Positions 9,001 to 15,263 of a stretch of DNA of 20,760 nt are shown here, in pieces. The stretch lies in the IMG/VR virus record IMGVR_UViG_3300032294_000077, positions 1 through 20,760 of that record; one strand, given 5' to 3'. This stretch comes from a virus. The notes beneath the pieces were generated by a model. The model saw only the letters and a program-made list of their open reading frames with translations. It was not told the DNA's origin and made no database searches. How positions within the stretch are numbered: the first letter of the stretch is position 1; each line of letters opens with the position of its first letter. The translations under genes were made by a program, and so were the position numbers.

Positions 9001-9070
9001 CGCCAAGATAATCAACAATCTCTGGTAACGAGTAGCCCTCTTTCAGAGCACCCTGTATATCAAATGCCAT
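3080..9070 (-). CDS. Giant polyvalent internal virion / DNA-ejection protein with HExxH peptidase motif (gp16-like position)
   Basis: 1996 aa, the largest gene here. The N-terminus carries two tandem copies of a motif, FDIQGALKEGYS (3-14) and FDVAGARSEGYS (28-39), each continuing to E-I-x-D-[YF]-L. Ala/Gly-rich hydrophobic stretches at about 133-173 and 212-232 could insert in a membrane. Residues 799-803 read H-E-A-L-H, followed by E848-E849-A-I-A-D, a plausible zinc-peptidase site. About 950-1090 resembles a beta-rich module known from large polyvalent phage proteins. The region around 1470-1800, including RIPKPFEIGALG near 1718 and a hydrophobic segment near 1670-1690, resembles the large polyvalent protein associated domain 38. 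A charged helical tail ends the protein. The start at 9070 has TAGGAACTGTTT before it. Position and size suggest the role of T7 gp16, injected into the envelope during DNA entry; this is inference. Confidence 0.8.
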   Translation of the reverse strand: MAFDIQGALKEGYSLPEIVDYLGGQKKFDVAGARSEGYSDQEILDFLSPKKKEEGIGTALRRGAEQLVSTGQTALESITKGGEEAAIRGRERQADIQARLGEGASLERLLETYRQQGLLAAGKELAGQIPSAIAEQVPGIATTLAGAGAGAAAGSVVPGVGTVIGGLAGAVAPSLIQQYGGNIQRQAEAQAATGKPLQIERGTAAATAVPQAALDVAATFIPLGGRLASSVFGPKVGQMLMQSSAEGREKLFKESLLSTVLKGTAVGVAAEVPTEVVQTMLERAQADLPVLTDDALREYGEVAFATSLLGPIGIIGRVSNKAEAGRRLAEAQQKAIDTNELQQVEIQTEEKEEPTVLFVSPSGDVAQSLEQLDEINKIKQQQGMPQQRTVTESYASEEDRIAAEKAAYDRARKYSPTMQALDKLVEDRKAREQAQIAKIDEMKAAQSAFSTAEPVAGLYRPPTAEEIAIEEEKAKQFTNTRTVMRKTPEGIKVYEGTMNKTGTAVNVIENGKKLTFNPNNPNVVIDPTEKDIYRFETDSMADEARALSGKVEEAKIKFNKSALEFKQWLRDPKHQLKQEVFSDTIAPRKRTKDDQFKALSPKVSKGFFAKKPGEGLELDMAAEMAFDAGFLSADEFYNPDDPDGREAFSEKLKAAYDNEPVVTPRSADLYSDYETVNQQLRELEDEIERRKSTLEQESPAVVGELTPEEQEAEAARIAEASTRYEKPLPSDKFIQEGLDLAIEMRDALDKMGLKNVGLQFEDYMSRYINGELTEVTGSYFENLIKVSLASTNVKRTLNHEALHAMRDIGLFSDAEWKILSNKAKNQWIKKYDPDGSRYGSESMEVRIEEAIADAFADYRTQPANIKTIFDKIIDLMDMIRNYFAGRGFRTVDDVFQKAETGGLDGQGTLRQWEELYEIKPPKDPLTDQEITNTSWSDQIANKLFANRELPDGTNVMVRLNLNGVVKRGDQKMHLTTIHEPFSQKRDGSFSISVKNAIGYDGVVTIRNVNFIINQKARADIFKGESKLPMGGAQGEIVQGVRDLEGTRITFNPAREHLFVRVDDGRPVKYADELTMSDTDVFVRGNVEYYTPENMPQPLDDLPTAANFDGIPLSETKVKRGEIPAKKEQKELFEVPSRAKVRAPLTGVDPAYADKLLKQFTAEKATVKQRFENLKENFFERMVIGVFDEFRTIKKYSDEAYMMARMSKSIDGGLQGLLEHGEVFNDGGALNIRPGTKGLLKILEPLGTEVDQYQMWKALNRDANLPADKRSFDPELLAGRDQLSKGQLNGKSRKDIYEKALKEEQALNRSVLKVALDAGIIDKAGYDRFASDIYYIPFYKAMEDGDVQSISASSKLTGQEFSKSLKGGEKKVNDLMENVLMNWSHILSAAMKNQAANKTLEAAEDMGVAKIAKPVNGKYPPNTVKVMRDGQPVRIEIEDVGLVDAISTISYLGPKSMFLDVAKHFTNALRYGVTLSPAYKLRNLIRDSISSAAVSPLSKNLYQNVYNGLKMSDKGNPTYMSALASGGIFEMGVAHEGNQAKLIKRLIDKGVDYGTILDSPEKVKGVLQSALDWYNTQGNRFENANRLALYDKLMKEGKTHLEASFQARDLMDFSMQGQFRAVKVLSSVVPFFNARLQGLYKLGRDGITPTYRLIYNTTTGKEVTASDKQKAQRFMTISGAVMLASMALYGMYKDDEEFKKREDWDRDNFWWFKVGDTKFRIPKPFEIGALGTMAERTLEQISDDKVEGKVFFNRLNHILMDTFALNPIPQMVKPMIDLYSNKDSFTGAPIVSAGMERLSAQERITNNTSGIAQALGGISAGMHKVLTFNPDAQGMSPVQIDYAIKAYLGWAGSTAVATADLAVEPFTEGTRVRKPVIDTVAMGFIKTEPETASKFMTEFYETNARVQSALADMRHYAELGDSEKVGKILRDQGDDIALAKLYDKTSKQLAEIRKQMRLIEQSKDIDTEYKRAEMNRLRILMSKMTENVEGMRKSLKQ

Positions 9071-9082
9071 AAACAGTTCCTA

Positions 9083-11059
9083 TTAAGAACCAAATGAAGA
9101 CAATGGTTTTTTCTTTTCTCCGCCACCAGTTGGCGACGATTTAGGTAATTCTAACCCAGGATAGGCACGTTTTAACAGAGCCATGTATTGAGCATCGTTT
9201 TGAATAGCGTTTACTTCTTTATTAAACTGCTCTTGTAATTTAGGATCTGTGCCAAATAATGGATTACCCTTATATTTGTTTTCAATCTGTTTGATACGCA
9301 TTTGTTCGTATTGGCGTAAATCATCTCGGAACATAGCAACCTCTTTTGACTTGGCTTCTTCCCCAAGTCTTGCGCCTGTAGCTTTGCGGTATTCAGCCAA
9401 TGCATCACGGGTAGCTTCGTCACCCTCTTGTGTTGATTTAGCTTTAGCCAATCCAAGTCTAGCCGCCATGAGACTGCGCTCTTGAGCTTGTGTTTCTTTC
9501 TGTAGCCCAGCATATGTTCCAACACCAGTCATAGCGCCCTGACCAATTCCAGCCATGGCATATGGCGATGTGCTTGACATCATTCCAAAGCCAGCTTGCA
9601 TGAGCGCTAGATATTTATTCATATCACCAGACTTCTTAGCATCAGCGGCTTGCTCTTCAATATTTTTCATTAAGGCATCAAAGTAAGACTGTGATGTAGC
9701 GCTCTTTGGAGTGGCTGCTGTTTGCTCTCCAACACCTAACTCTGCTAATGTTGGGCCAACTCCTCCTTGTGGAGGATAATTAAATTGTTGCTGTGCAGCG
9801 ATTGCATTATCAACTCTGCGAACTTCTGCTTGATCGCTTTGTTTTGGCATTGCAACATCAGTAGTTTTTACTGGTGCTGAAGTTTGAACTGGTGCACTGT
9901 ATCCAACTTGTGGCGCTGCATTTGGCGTCATTGAATAAGAACGGAATTTTTGTGCTTGTTCTTCAACCGGCATATTGACAAAACGTTTTACGCCACGTTC
10001 AAATGGCAAACCAATATTTCTTTGGTACATCTTATATAGGTCATAGTTTTCAGGATCTGTTAAAGCGGAACCAAGAGACCTAACCCCTTCGTATAAGCCA
10101 CGGCTACGCTCTAAATATGCGTTTTCTTCCTCTTCTTCTTTGACAGACCCTGCTTTTGCATAGTGTTTTACTTCTCCACCACCAGCAAGACCAGCAATAT
10201 ACATACGGGTCTCTCTTGGCAGAGTCTGGATGCCTTGCCCTTTGAGAGCTTTATCTAGGCGTCCTGGGCCAGCATTGTAAGCGGCGGCAGCCAACATTGG
10301 GTCATTGTACTTATCGTACATCTGCTTGAGATATGTAACGCCACCACGAATATTCTGCTCAGGATCAAATGGATCAACGCCTAACATCTTGGCGGTCTTA
10401 GGCATTAACTGCATTACACCGATAGCGCCAGCCCTAGACTTAGCGGACTCTGGGTTAGATAGATTACCTGTTTCTTTATACAGTACATGGCGGGCTAGGT
10501 TTGGATCTAAGCCTTGGCGTTGAGCTTCTGCTAGTACGAGATCTTCATATTTATGGCTACCCTTTTTGGTGGGTGTGATATCCGATGCGGTCTCTGCAAT
10601 TGCCATTCTTTGTGCCGGCGCTTGCTTGCCTTCTAGTTTGGCTAATGGGTTCTTAACAAATGAACCAGCCTCAGCTAACGCTTCTTGTATACCTTGTAAA
10701 CGGCTACGGCGGGATTTAGCCAATGCCTCTTCGTATTCTTCCTCAGCCTCTCCTCCGTCTGCAAAAGCAACAATGCCACCACCAGCCAATGATTCAGGAG
10801 CGGTATACATACCACGGGTCGGTAATCCAGAAACACCAGCAGGGGATTGCATAGCCATTACAGGAGCTTCTTGAGCCATGATATCTTCTGCAACGCTAGA
10901 CTGTGGTGCAGGCCCAGATGTGCGCTGTAAGGACTGGCGACGCTGGATCTCAGCAAGTGCTAAGAACTGTGGGACTACGCTATTGGGATTCTTGGCATAG
11001 TCAATTAACTTAGCCTGTGGCACATCCTTTAGTTGTTCGGAGAGCTGGGCGATATTCAT
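9083..11059 (-). CDS. Virion protein with soluble lytic transglycosylase domain (gp15-like position)
   Basis: 658 aa. The SLT (lysozyme-like) fold spans about residues 168-290. The catalytic Glu is E196 in YKETGN, followed by GAIGVMQLMPKTA (211-223), NIRGGVTYL (236-244) and AAAAYNAGPG (257-266), all hallmarks of family 1 lytic transglycosylases that cut peptidoglycan. Residues 91-104 (LAGGGIVAFADGGE) and 291-298 (LAGGGEVK) carry a Gly-Gly motif also present in two neighbouring virion proteins. The C-terminal half is Gln/Ala/Lys-rich and helical. The start overlaps the preceding stop (ATGA, 11059-11056). Because it lies among ejection-protein genes and away from the lysis cassette, it is best read as a virion-borne enzyme that opens the cell wall locally during DNA entry. 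In T7 that domain is in gp16; here it is in the preceding protein. Confidence 0.85.
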   Translation of the reverse strand: MNIAQLSEQLKDVPQAKLIDYAKNPNSVVPQFLALAEIQRRQSLQRTSGPAPQSSVAEDIMAQEAPVMAMQSPAGVSGLPTRGMYTAPESLAGGGIVAFADGGEAEEEYEEALAKSRRSRLQGIQEALAEAGSFVKNPLAKLEGKQAPAQRMAIAETASDITPTKKGSHKYEDLVLAEAQRQGLDPNLARHVLYKETGNLSNPESAKSRAGAIGVMQLMPKTAKMLGVDPFDPEQNIRGGVTYLKQMYDKYNDPMLAAAAYNAGPGRLDKALKGQGIQTLPRETRMYIAGLAGGGEVKHYAKAGSVKEEEEENAYLERSRGLYEGVRSLGSALTDPENYDLYKMYQRNIGLPFERGVKRFVNMPVEEQAQKFRSYSMTPNAAPQVGYSAPVQTSAPVKTTDVAMPKQSDQAEVRRVDNAIAAQQQFNYPPQGGVGPTLAELGVGEQTAATPKSATSQSYFDALMKNIEEQAADAKKSGDMNKYLALMQAGFGMMSSTSPYAMAGIGQGAMTGVGTYAGLQKETQAQERSLMAARLGLAKAKSTQEGDEATRDALAEYRKATGARLGEEAKSKEVAMFRDDLRQYEQMRIKQIENKYKGNPLFGTDPKLQEQFNKEVNAIQNDAQYMALLKRAYPGLELPKSSPTGGGEKKKPLSSFGS

Positions 11060-12222
11060 GCGTTGCCTACCAATCTGTGTAATTGAAGATCTGCTAAACC
11101 ACTGCTTTTTTGTTTAACTTCACCGCCGTCTTTAAATATTCCAGCGGCTTTGCCCAATCCATAAGCACCTACGCCTGCGGTTCCAAGACCAGCAATCTGG
11201 GACGTCATGCTTGGAGCAGCCTGATATGTTTGGGTAGTTGTTTGCTGTAATGGCAGACCCCGCAACATGGCGTTCATAATGCCAAGTTGCATGTATGGGT
11301 ACTGTTGAGCGGTAGCGTAATCTTGAATAGCTTGATTGATCTTGTTTTGCTCAAGGGCTTGTTGCTGTGCGCCCATCTGAGACTGCAACCCAATAATATT
11401 TTGTTGGGCTCCAAGTTGCTGTGTGCCTAATTGACCTAATGCTGATCCAGCGCCAATGGCTTGACCTAAGCCGCCTAAGCCAGCCTGTATACCTTGAAGT
11501 CCTAAGTTAGCACCAAATTGTTGAGCTTGTTGAGCTTGTTGGAACGCATTTTGTGAACCTTGTGCGGCAATACCTTGCAGTTGACTACCTAAAGCACGTT
11601 CTGCTTCAGCTTCCATAATTGCTTGACGACTACCGCCAAACGCACCAGCACCAACGGCTTGTCTAGCCCGCATTGGAGCAGCCATTTGATAGTCACGTAA
11701 TGCTTGTGATTTTTGATAGTCCACCACGTTTTGCATGTATGGGGACATGTATGCTTGTTGCGCTGCTGGGCTAGTAGCCATTTGAGCATATTGTTGACCA
11801 GCACCAGCCGCTTGACCCGCTAAACCTAAAGAACCTAAACCTCCCAAGCCAGCCAATTCTGTTCCAGCTTGGTATTGTGTAGGTGTTTGTAATCCAGCAG
11901 TAGCTTGTTGAGCCTGCATTTGCATTGGACTAAAGCCAGCAAAGTAATCGTTTACATTAGAACTATATGCTTGGTACGGACGAAATGTCGTCATATCGTC
12001 GTTGTAAATCTGCGCCTGGGCAGACTGAAGCATATTCTCTACATAAGGACGAGCATATTCTGGGACATTGGTATTATAAGAAGTTGATTGAGTTGGGGCT
12101 GGAGATCCTCCGCCTGAGCCACCTCCTCCATAAATGCGACCACCGCCGACTTTATGTACGGTAGCGGATTCACCTAAAAATTCACCAGCGGCGTATAGCT
12201 CGCGTCTAGAATAAGTTTTCAT
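11056..12222 (-). CDS. Ala/Gln/Gly-rich internal virion (DNA-ejection) protein, gp14-like position
   Basis: 388 aa of low-complexity Ala, Gln and Gly composition with predicted long helices and no enzyme motif. Recognisable stretches are RRELYAAGEFLGESAT (6-21), a Gly-rich linker (26-39), MSPYMQNVVDYQKSQALRDY (159-178) and GAFGGSRQAIMEAEAERAL (193-211), a pattern I know from uncharacterised virion proteins of environmental phages. The C-terminus has a hydrophobic Gly-rich segment (about 342-362) and then FKDGGEVK (363-370), a form of the motif shared with neighbouring proteins. The start at 12222 overlaps the upstream stop as ATGA, and its own stop overlaps the next start the same way. By position, size class and composition it corresponds to T7 gp14, which forms the outer-membrane part of the ejection channel. 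No residue-level homology is claimed. Confidence 0.65.
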   Translation of the reverse strand: MKTYSRRELYAAGEFLGESATVHKVGGGRIYGGGGSGGGSPAPTQSTSYNTNVPEYARPYVENMLQSAQAQIYNDDMTTFRPYQAYSSNVNDYFAGFSPMQMQAQQATAGLQTPTQYQAGTELAGLGGLGSLGLAGQAAGAGQQYAQMATSPAAQQAYMSPYMQNVVDYQKSQALRDYQMAAPMRARQAVGAGAFGGSRQAIMEAEAERALGSQLQGIAAQGSQNAFQQAQQAQQFGANLGLQGIQAGLGGLGQAIGAGSALGQLGTQQLGAQQNIIGLQSQMGAQQQALEQNKINQAIQDYATAQQYPYMQLGIMNAMLRGLPLQQTTTQTYQAAPSMTSQIAGLGTAGVGAYGLGKAAGIFKDGGEVKQKSSGLADLQLHRLVGNA

Positions 12223-12632
12223 AATTTAGCTTCCACAATCCTGTATCGTTCTTTATACCCAAATCTAGTCCACAATCGAGCAACTGATTCTCTAGCTGCT
12301 CCCTGTACTTTAGTTGCCCCATATCCTTTTAAGATTTGTGCAAACTGCTCATATGTTGCTTGATTAGAAATTAATTTACCGCCCATCGTAATGACATAAG
12401 CAACGCGATCATTGGGCATGTTAATAAAGTTTACTGCTGTTGCACCATGAACCTTAGTTTGTTCATCTACTGCAACAATTAATAACCAATCGCCTCTTGA
12501 TAAAAACAATCTGGCTTGCTCAAGAGTGTAGTCATCGTCACCCCATTTCAGCCCATTGTCTAAGAAGTCTTTTACCATATCCCATGTCTGTTGAACATAG
12601 GCGGTAAGTACGGGCTTAATCGTTAATGTCAT
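12219..12632 (-). CDS. GNAT-fold-like small protein, gp13-like position
   Basis: 137 aa. The layout resembles a GNAT acetyltransferase: an N-terminal strand and helix, WLLIVAVDEQTKVHGATAVN (residues about 49-68) as adjacent strands, a short YVITMGGK strand, then a helix and ARLWTRFGYKERYRIVEAKL at the C-terminus, where GNATs often read F-Y-x-K-x-G-F. No clear acetyl-CoA pyrophosphate loop (Q/RxxGxG/A) is visible, so catalysis is doubtful. T7 gp13, encoded just before gp14 and needed for virion assembly, is a similar-sized protein of GNAT-like type. The same placement here, directly before the gp14-like gene, supports an assembly role. Both ends overlap neighbours by ATGA (12632-12629 and 12222-12219), so translation is tightly coupled. 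Confidence 0.6.
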   Translation of the reverse strand: MTLTIKPVLTAYVQQTWDMVKDFLDNGLKWGDDDYTLEQARLFLSRGDWLLIVAVDEQTKVHGATAVNFINMPNDRVAYVITMGGKLISNQATYEQFAQILKGYGATKVQGAARESVARLWTRFGYKERYRIVEAKL

Positions 12633-14137
12633 GCTGGCAAAAGTTTTTCGGGGTTAGAGTCAACGGCATGCTTGCCTTTGCCCATTGACTTGCGTCTAGC
12701 TTTTTGAATCCGATCCATCATGCCGTATAATTTTCTTGCGCCAGCATCGGTACTTCCGTTTCCGAGTTCGGACACAATCCGTGCGGGAACGACAAATTCA
12801 CCATCAGCAAGACGGGCTGGCTGGCGCTCACCAATCGTTGCTGGGATGTTGTCTGATACGCCATCGCCTGGGCCTTTTAATAAACGACCGCCATCCGAGT
12901 AGTCTCCTAGTGTTGAAACGCCACCGCTAGCCATTAACATAGGATTAGAACGCTCATAGGCAGGTACTTCAGATACCATTTCAGAACTTACTGGGCGCTG
13001 AATAGGGGTAGCATACTGAGTCTTATCAATCATGCCCTGTGGATATAAACCGCCTTGAGGGTTCATAGCCGTATTAGCCATAGACATGCGTTCTACTGGG
13101 CCACCAGCTTGAAGGGCTACAACGCCACCAGAAGCTGCATAAACGGGGCGATAGTATGGATTTGGTCTAACGGGCTCTTGGGCACGGAAATTAGGCGATA
13201 TGCGTTTTAATGGGCTTGTGTAATCTTCTTGTTCTGGAACGCCAAAACGCTTTTGATCTGCCATCATTGCATTTGCAAGGGTAAGTCCTGTAAGACCTAC
13301 AGCTGCTTGTGTGCCAGTAATTCCAGTCCCAAAAAGACCTGCTTTTGCTGCGGTTCCAGCTGTCGCAGTTGGGACTGTTGAGCCTGGTGCCATTGCTGCT
13401 GGGCTAGCCCCTACACCACCCAAATCTAGTCCAGATTGTAAAGTGCCAGCTTGAGCCATTTGAGCTTGTTGCTGTGCAAGACTTGGTAAGGATGGTGCAA
13501 AAGTTTCTGCGGATGGAACTACTGATGGAACTGGTGGTGCTCCAGAAGCTATTGGTGGCATTGTTCCAGGAGCTACAGTAGGCTGACCAGCCATACCAGA
13601 ATACACATTAGACACATCTGGGGCTGGTGGAGTTACACCTGTAGGTGTCAGCATAGAACTGCCTTCTATTACAGCGCCCGTTGTTGTGTCAATAGCAGGG
13701 GCTGTAGAGCCGAATAAGCCTTCAAAGCCTCCTGAGCCACCATAACCACCAAGCGCACCGCTAAGACCCCCCATAAGGGCTCCACGACCAAAGTTACCGC
13801 CTTGCATGGCTGCCATACCACCGCCTAACAATGCGCCAATACCAGCTCCTGCTATTAATCCTCCAGTTGCTGTACTTGTCCCTAACGCCAATCCTACGGC
13901 TGGAGCGGCGGCACCAGCAGTCATAGCAGTTAAAGCACCAGCGGCTACTACAGGGAGAATGTTTTCTAGAAATCCAGCTTCGGGTAAACCCGTACTAGGG
14001 TTAATACTTAGACTACCACCATGTGCTTTAGCTAATGCCTGAAGCCCGCCAACCTCGCGGGGAGACATATGGACAAGCATGGTATCACTACCACGACCTT
14101 GTGACTGTACATTGTTGGCTAAATTGTGCAGGCTCAT
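12629..14137 (-). CDS. Gly/Ala/Pro-rich virion-associated protein with conserved DGG...GPGDG C-terminus
   Basis: 502 aa from ATG 14137. I chose this start over an upstream TTG at 14194 because TGAGG lies 5 bases before it and the N-terminus MSLHNLANNVQSQGRGSDTM is the form I recognise from related phage proteins; the TTG would overlap the previous gene by 23 bases. Residues about 60-135 are hydrophobic Ala/Gly-rich and could contact a membrane. A Pro/Ala/Ser-rich low-complexity linker spans about 165-265. The C-terminal domain has SGGVVALQAGG (336-346), SGGVSTL (404-410), then DGGRLLKGPGDGVSDNIPA (415-433), ADGEFVVPA (444-452) and GNGSTDAGARKLYGMMDRI (459-477), a strongly conserved phage-protein pattern of unknown function. 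It lies between tail and ejection genes, so it is probably part of the virion. The exact role is unknown. Confidence 0.7.
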   Translation of the reverse strand: MSLHNLANNVQSQGRGSDTMLVHMSPREVGGLQALAKAHGGSLSINPSTGLPEAGFLENILPVVAAGALTAMTAGAAAPAVGLALGTSTATGGLIAGAGIGALLGGGMAAMQGGNFGRGALMGGLSGALGGYGGSGGFEGLFGSTAPAIDTTTGAVIEGSSMLTPTGVTPPAPDVSNVYSGMAGQPTVAPGTMPPIASGAPPVPSVVPSAETFAPSLPSLAQQQAQMAQAGTLQSGLDLGGVGASPAAMAPGSTVPTATAGTAAKAGLFGTGITGTQAAVGLTGLTLANAMMADQKRFGVPEQEDYTSPLKRISPNFRAQEPVRPNPYYRPVYAASGGVVALQAGGPVERMSMANTAMNPQGGLYPQGMIDKTQYATPIQRPVSSEMVSEVPAYERSNPMLMASGGVSTLGDYSDGGRLLKGPGDGVSDNIPATIGERQPARLADGEFVVPARIVSELGNGSTDAGARKLYGMMDRIQKARRKSMGKGKHAVDSNPEKLLPA

Positions 14138-14142
14138 AAACG

Positions 14143-14147
14143 CCTCA
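14143..14147 (-). promoter_or_regulatory. Shine-Dalgarno site fixing the 14137 start
   Basis: The minus strand reads TATGAGGCGTTT then ATG. The TGAGG core is 5 bases from the start codon. No comparable site precedes the in-frame TTG at 14194. Confidence 0.7.
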
Positions 14148-14171
14148 TAGGGTTGTTTGGGGTAAAGTTTA

Positions 14172-15263
14172 TCATGGATATAACGCAGATACAAAGCCTA
14201 CAGTAGCAATCATTGAGGCAGTTGACGGATAAGCTGTAGGTGTACCAGTTACAGCTGGAAAAGATACAAGGGAAACGTCTGTAGATGCTGGCAACCACCA
14301 AAATTCTACATAATCATTGGCGTTTAAATTAATAAAGTAGTTCCAACCCGCAATTACTTTTGTCGGTACCCCAACGCTTTTTCTTGCCTGTAATGACACA
14401 ACCCCGTTTGTACCCGGAAAATCAACACCATTAATCCGAATCCAAACGTTTATGTCTTCTGCTGCATTAGCTAAGTTAGAAAACTGACCACTCCAAGTTA
14501 AACTATATGTTCCAGCAACAAGGGTTTTTATCTTTGATGTGTGCCTAGAAGTCATAGCCCTGCTAGCAAGATTTCCAGATGTGCTGGTTGAGTATGTACC
14601 TGCTCCGCCCAGCGTCCCAGTTAATTGATTTGTAATATAAACACCATATGCAGTAACCGTAGATGACGGCATATTTTCTAATGTAGCGTCTGGGATGTTA
14701 ACCAAATAAGTCCCTACTCCCCCAGTACCTGTAATAAGCGCAGCAATCCTAGCGCCAGCAGCAAGATCAACGCCATTAACTAAATATTGCCCAACGGCTA
14801 AAGTGCCAGAAGTAACCCCAGTCACAGTCATTATATTGTCGGTAATGCTGGCAGTAACCACAGCAGACTCATATCCAGTACCAAAAAGGTGCGAACCAAC
14901 CGTCAGTGTTCCTGTAATAGAAGAAACCGTCAAAGTTGTAGCGGTTCTAGCCCCAGTAAAACTAGCCGTGGTGTCGTCAAGAATAATCTGATTGCTGTAG
15001 TCAATTTGAGTAAACGATATAGGAGATGGGTAAACAGTAGACCCAAATTGGCTAGTATTGTCCTGAAACGACCCGCTAGGAAATTGTAAAAGCCCACCAC
15101 CAGCAGGTGCTAGTAAAGACTGTAAGCTGTTATCAATCTGGTTAAAGTACAGACGTAAGGCGTTATTAAGCTGGTCTACATATTGCTGGCGATAATCTAC
15201 TGGTGCAACCAGCAGGTTAGGTGCTTTTGGTGGGCGAAGCGGTGCTGATCGTGGAAGTGTCAT
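14172..15263 (-). CDS. Beta-rich tail/virion protein with internal repeat module
   Basis: 363 aa. The N-terminal part (1-60) is Pro-rich then helical, with YRQQYVDQLNNALRLYFNQI at 24-43, as in trimeric tail proteins. Residues about 105-232 are Thr/Gly/Ser-rich with repeated units: TLTVSSITGTLTVGSHL (110-126) against IMTVTGVTSGTLAVGQYL (144-161), and ITGTGGVGTYLVN (177-189) against LTGTLGGAGTYSTS (214-227). The C-terminal domain (about 240-363) contains AGTYSLTWSGQF (250-261) and AGWNYFINLNANDYVEFWW (305-323), a jelly-roll-like pattern seen in virion surface proteins. ATG 15263 overlaps the stop of the nozzle-like gene (ATGA). It may be a tail-tip or decoration protein; no specific assignment is possible. 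Confidence 0.65.
   Translation of the reverse strand: MTLPRSAPLRPPKAPNLLVAPVDYRQQYVDQLNNALRLYFNQIDNSLQSLLAPAGGGLLQFPSGSFQDNTSQFGSTVYPSPISFTQIDYSNQIILDDTTASFTGARTATTLTVSSITGTLTVGSHLFGTGYESAVVTASITDNIMTVTGVTSGTLAVGQYLVNGVDLAAGARIAALITGTGGVGTYLVNIPDATLENMPSSTVTAYGVYITNQLTGTLGGAGTYSTSTSGNLASRAMTSRHTSKIKTLVAGTYSLTWSGQFSNLANAAEDINVWIRINGVDFPGTNGVVSLQARKSVGVPTKVIAGWNYFINLNANDYVEFWWLPASTDVSLVSFPAVTGTPTAYPSTASMIATVGFVSALYP

Noticed and set aside
14138-14194. TTG start giving a 521-aa form of the Gly/Pro-rich protein
   Set aside because: It overlaps the previous gene by 23 bases without a ribosome site, whereas ATG 14137 has TGAGG at good spacing and a recognisable N-terminus.
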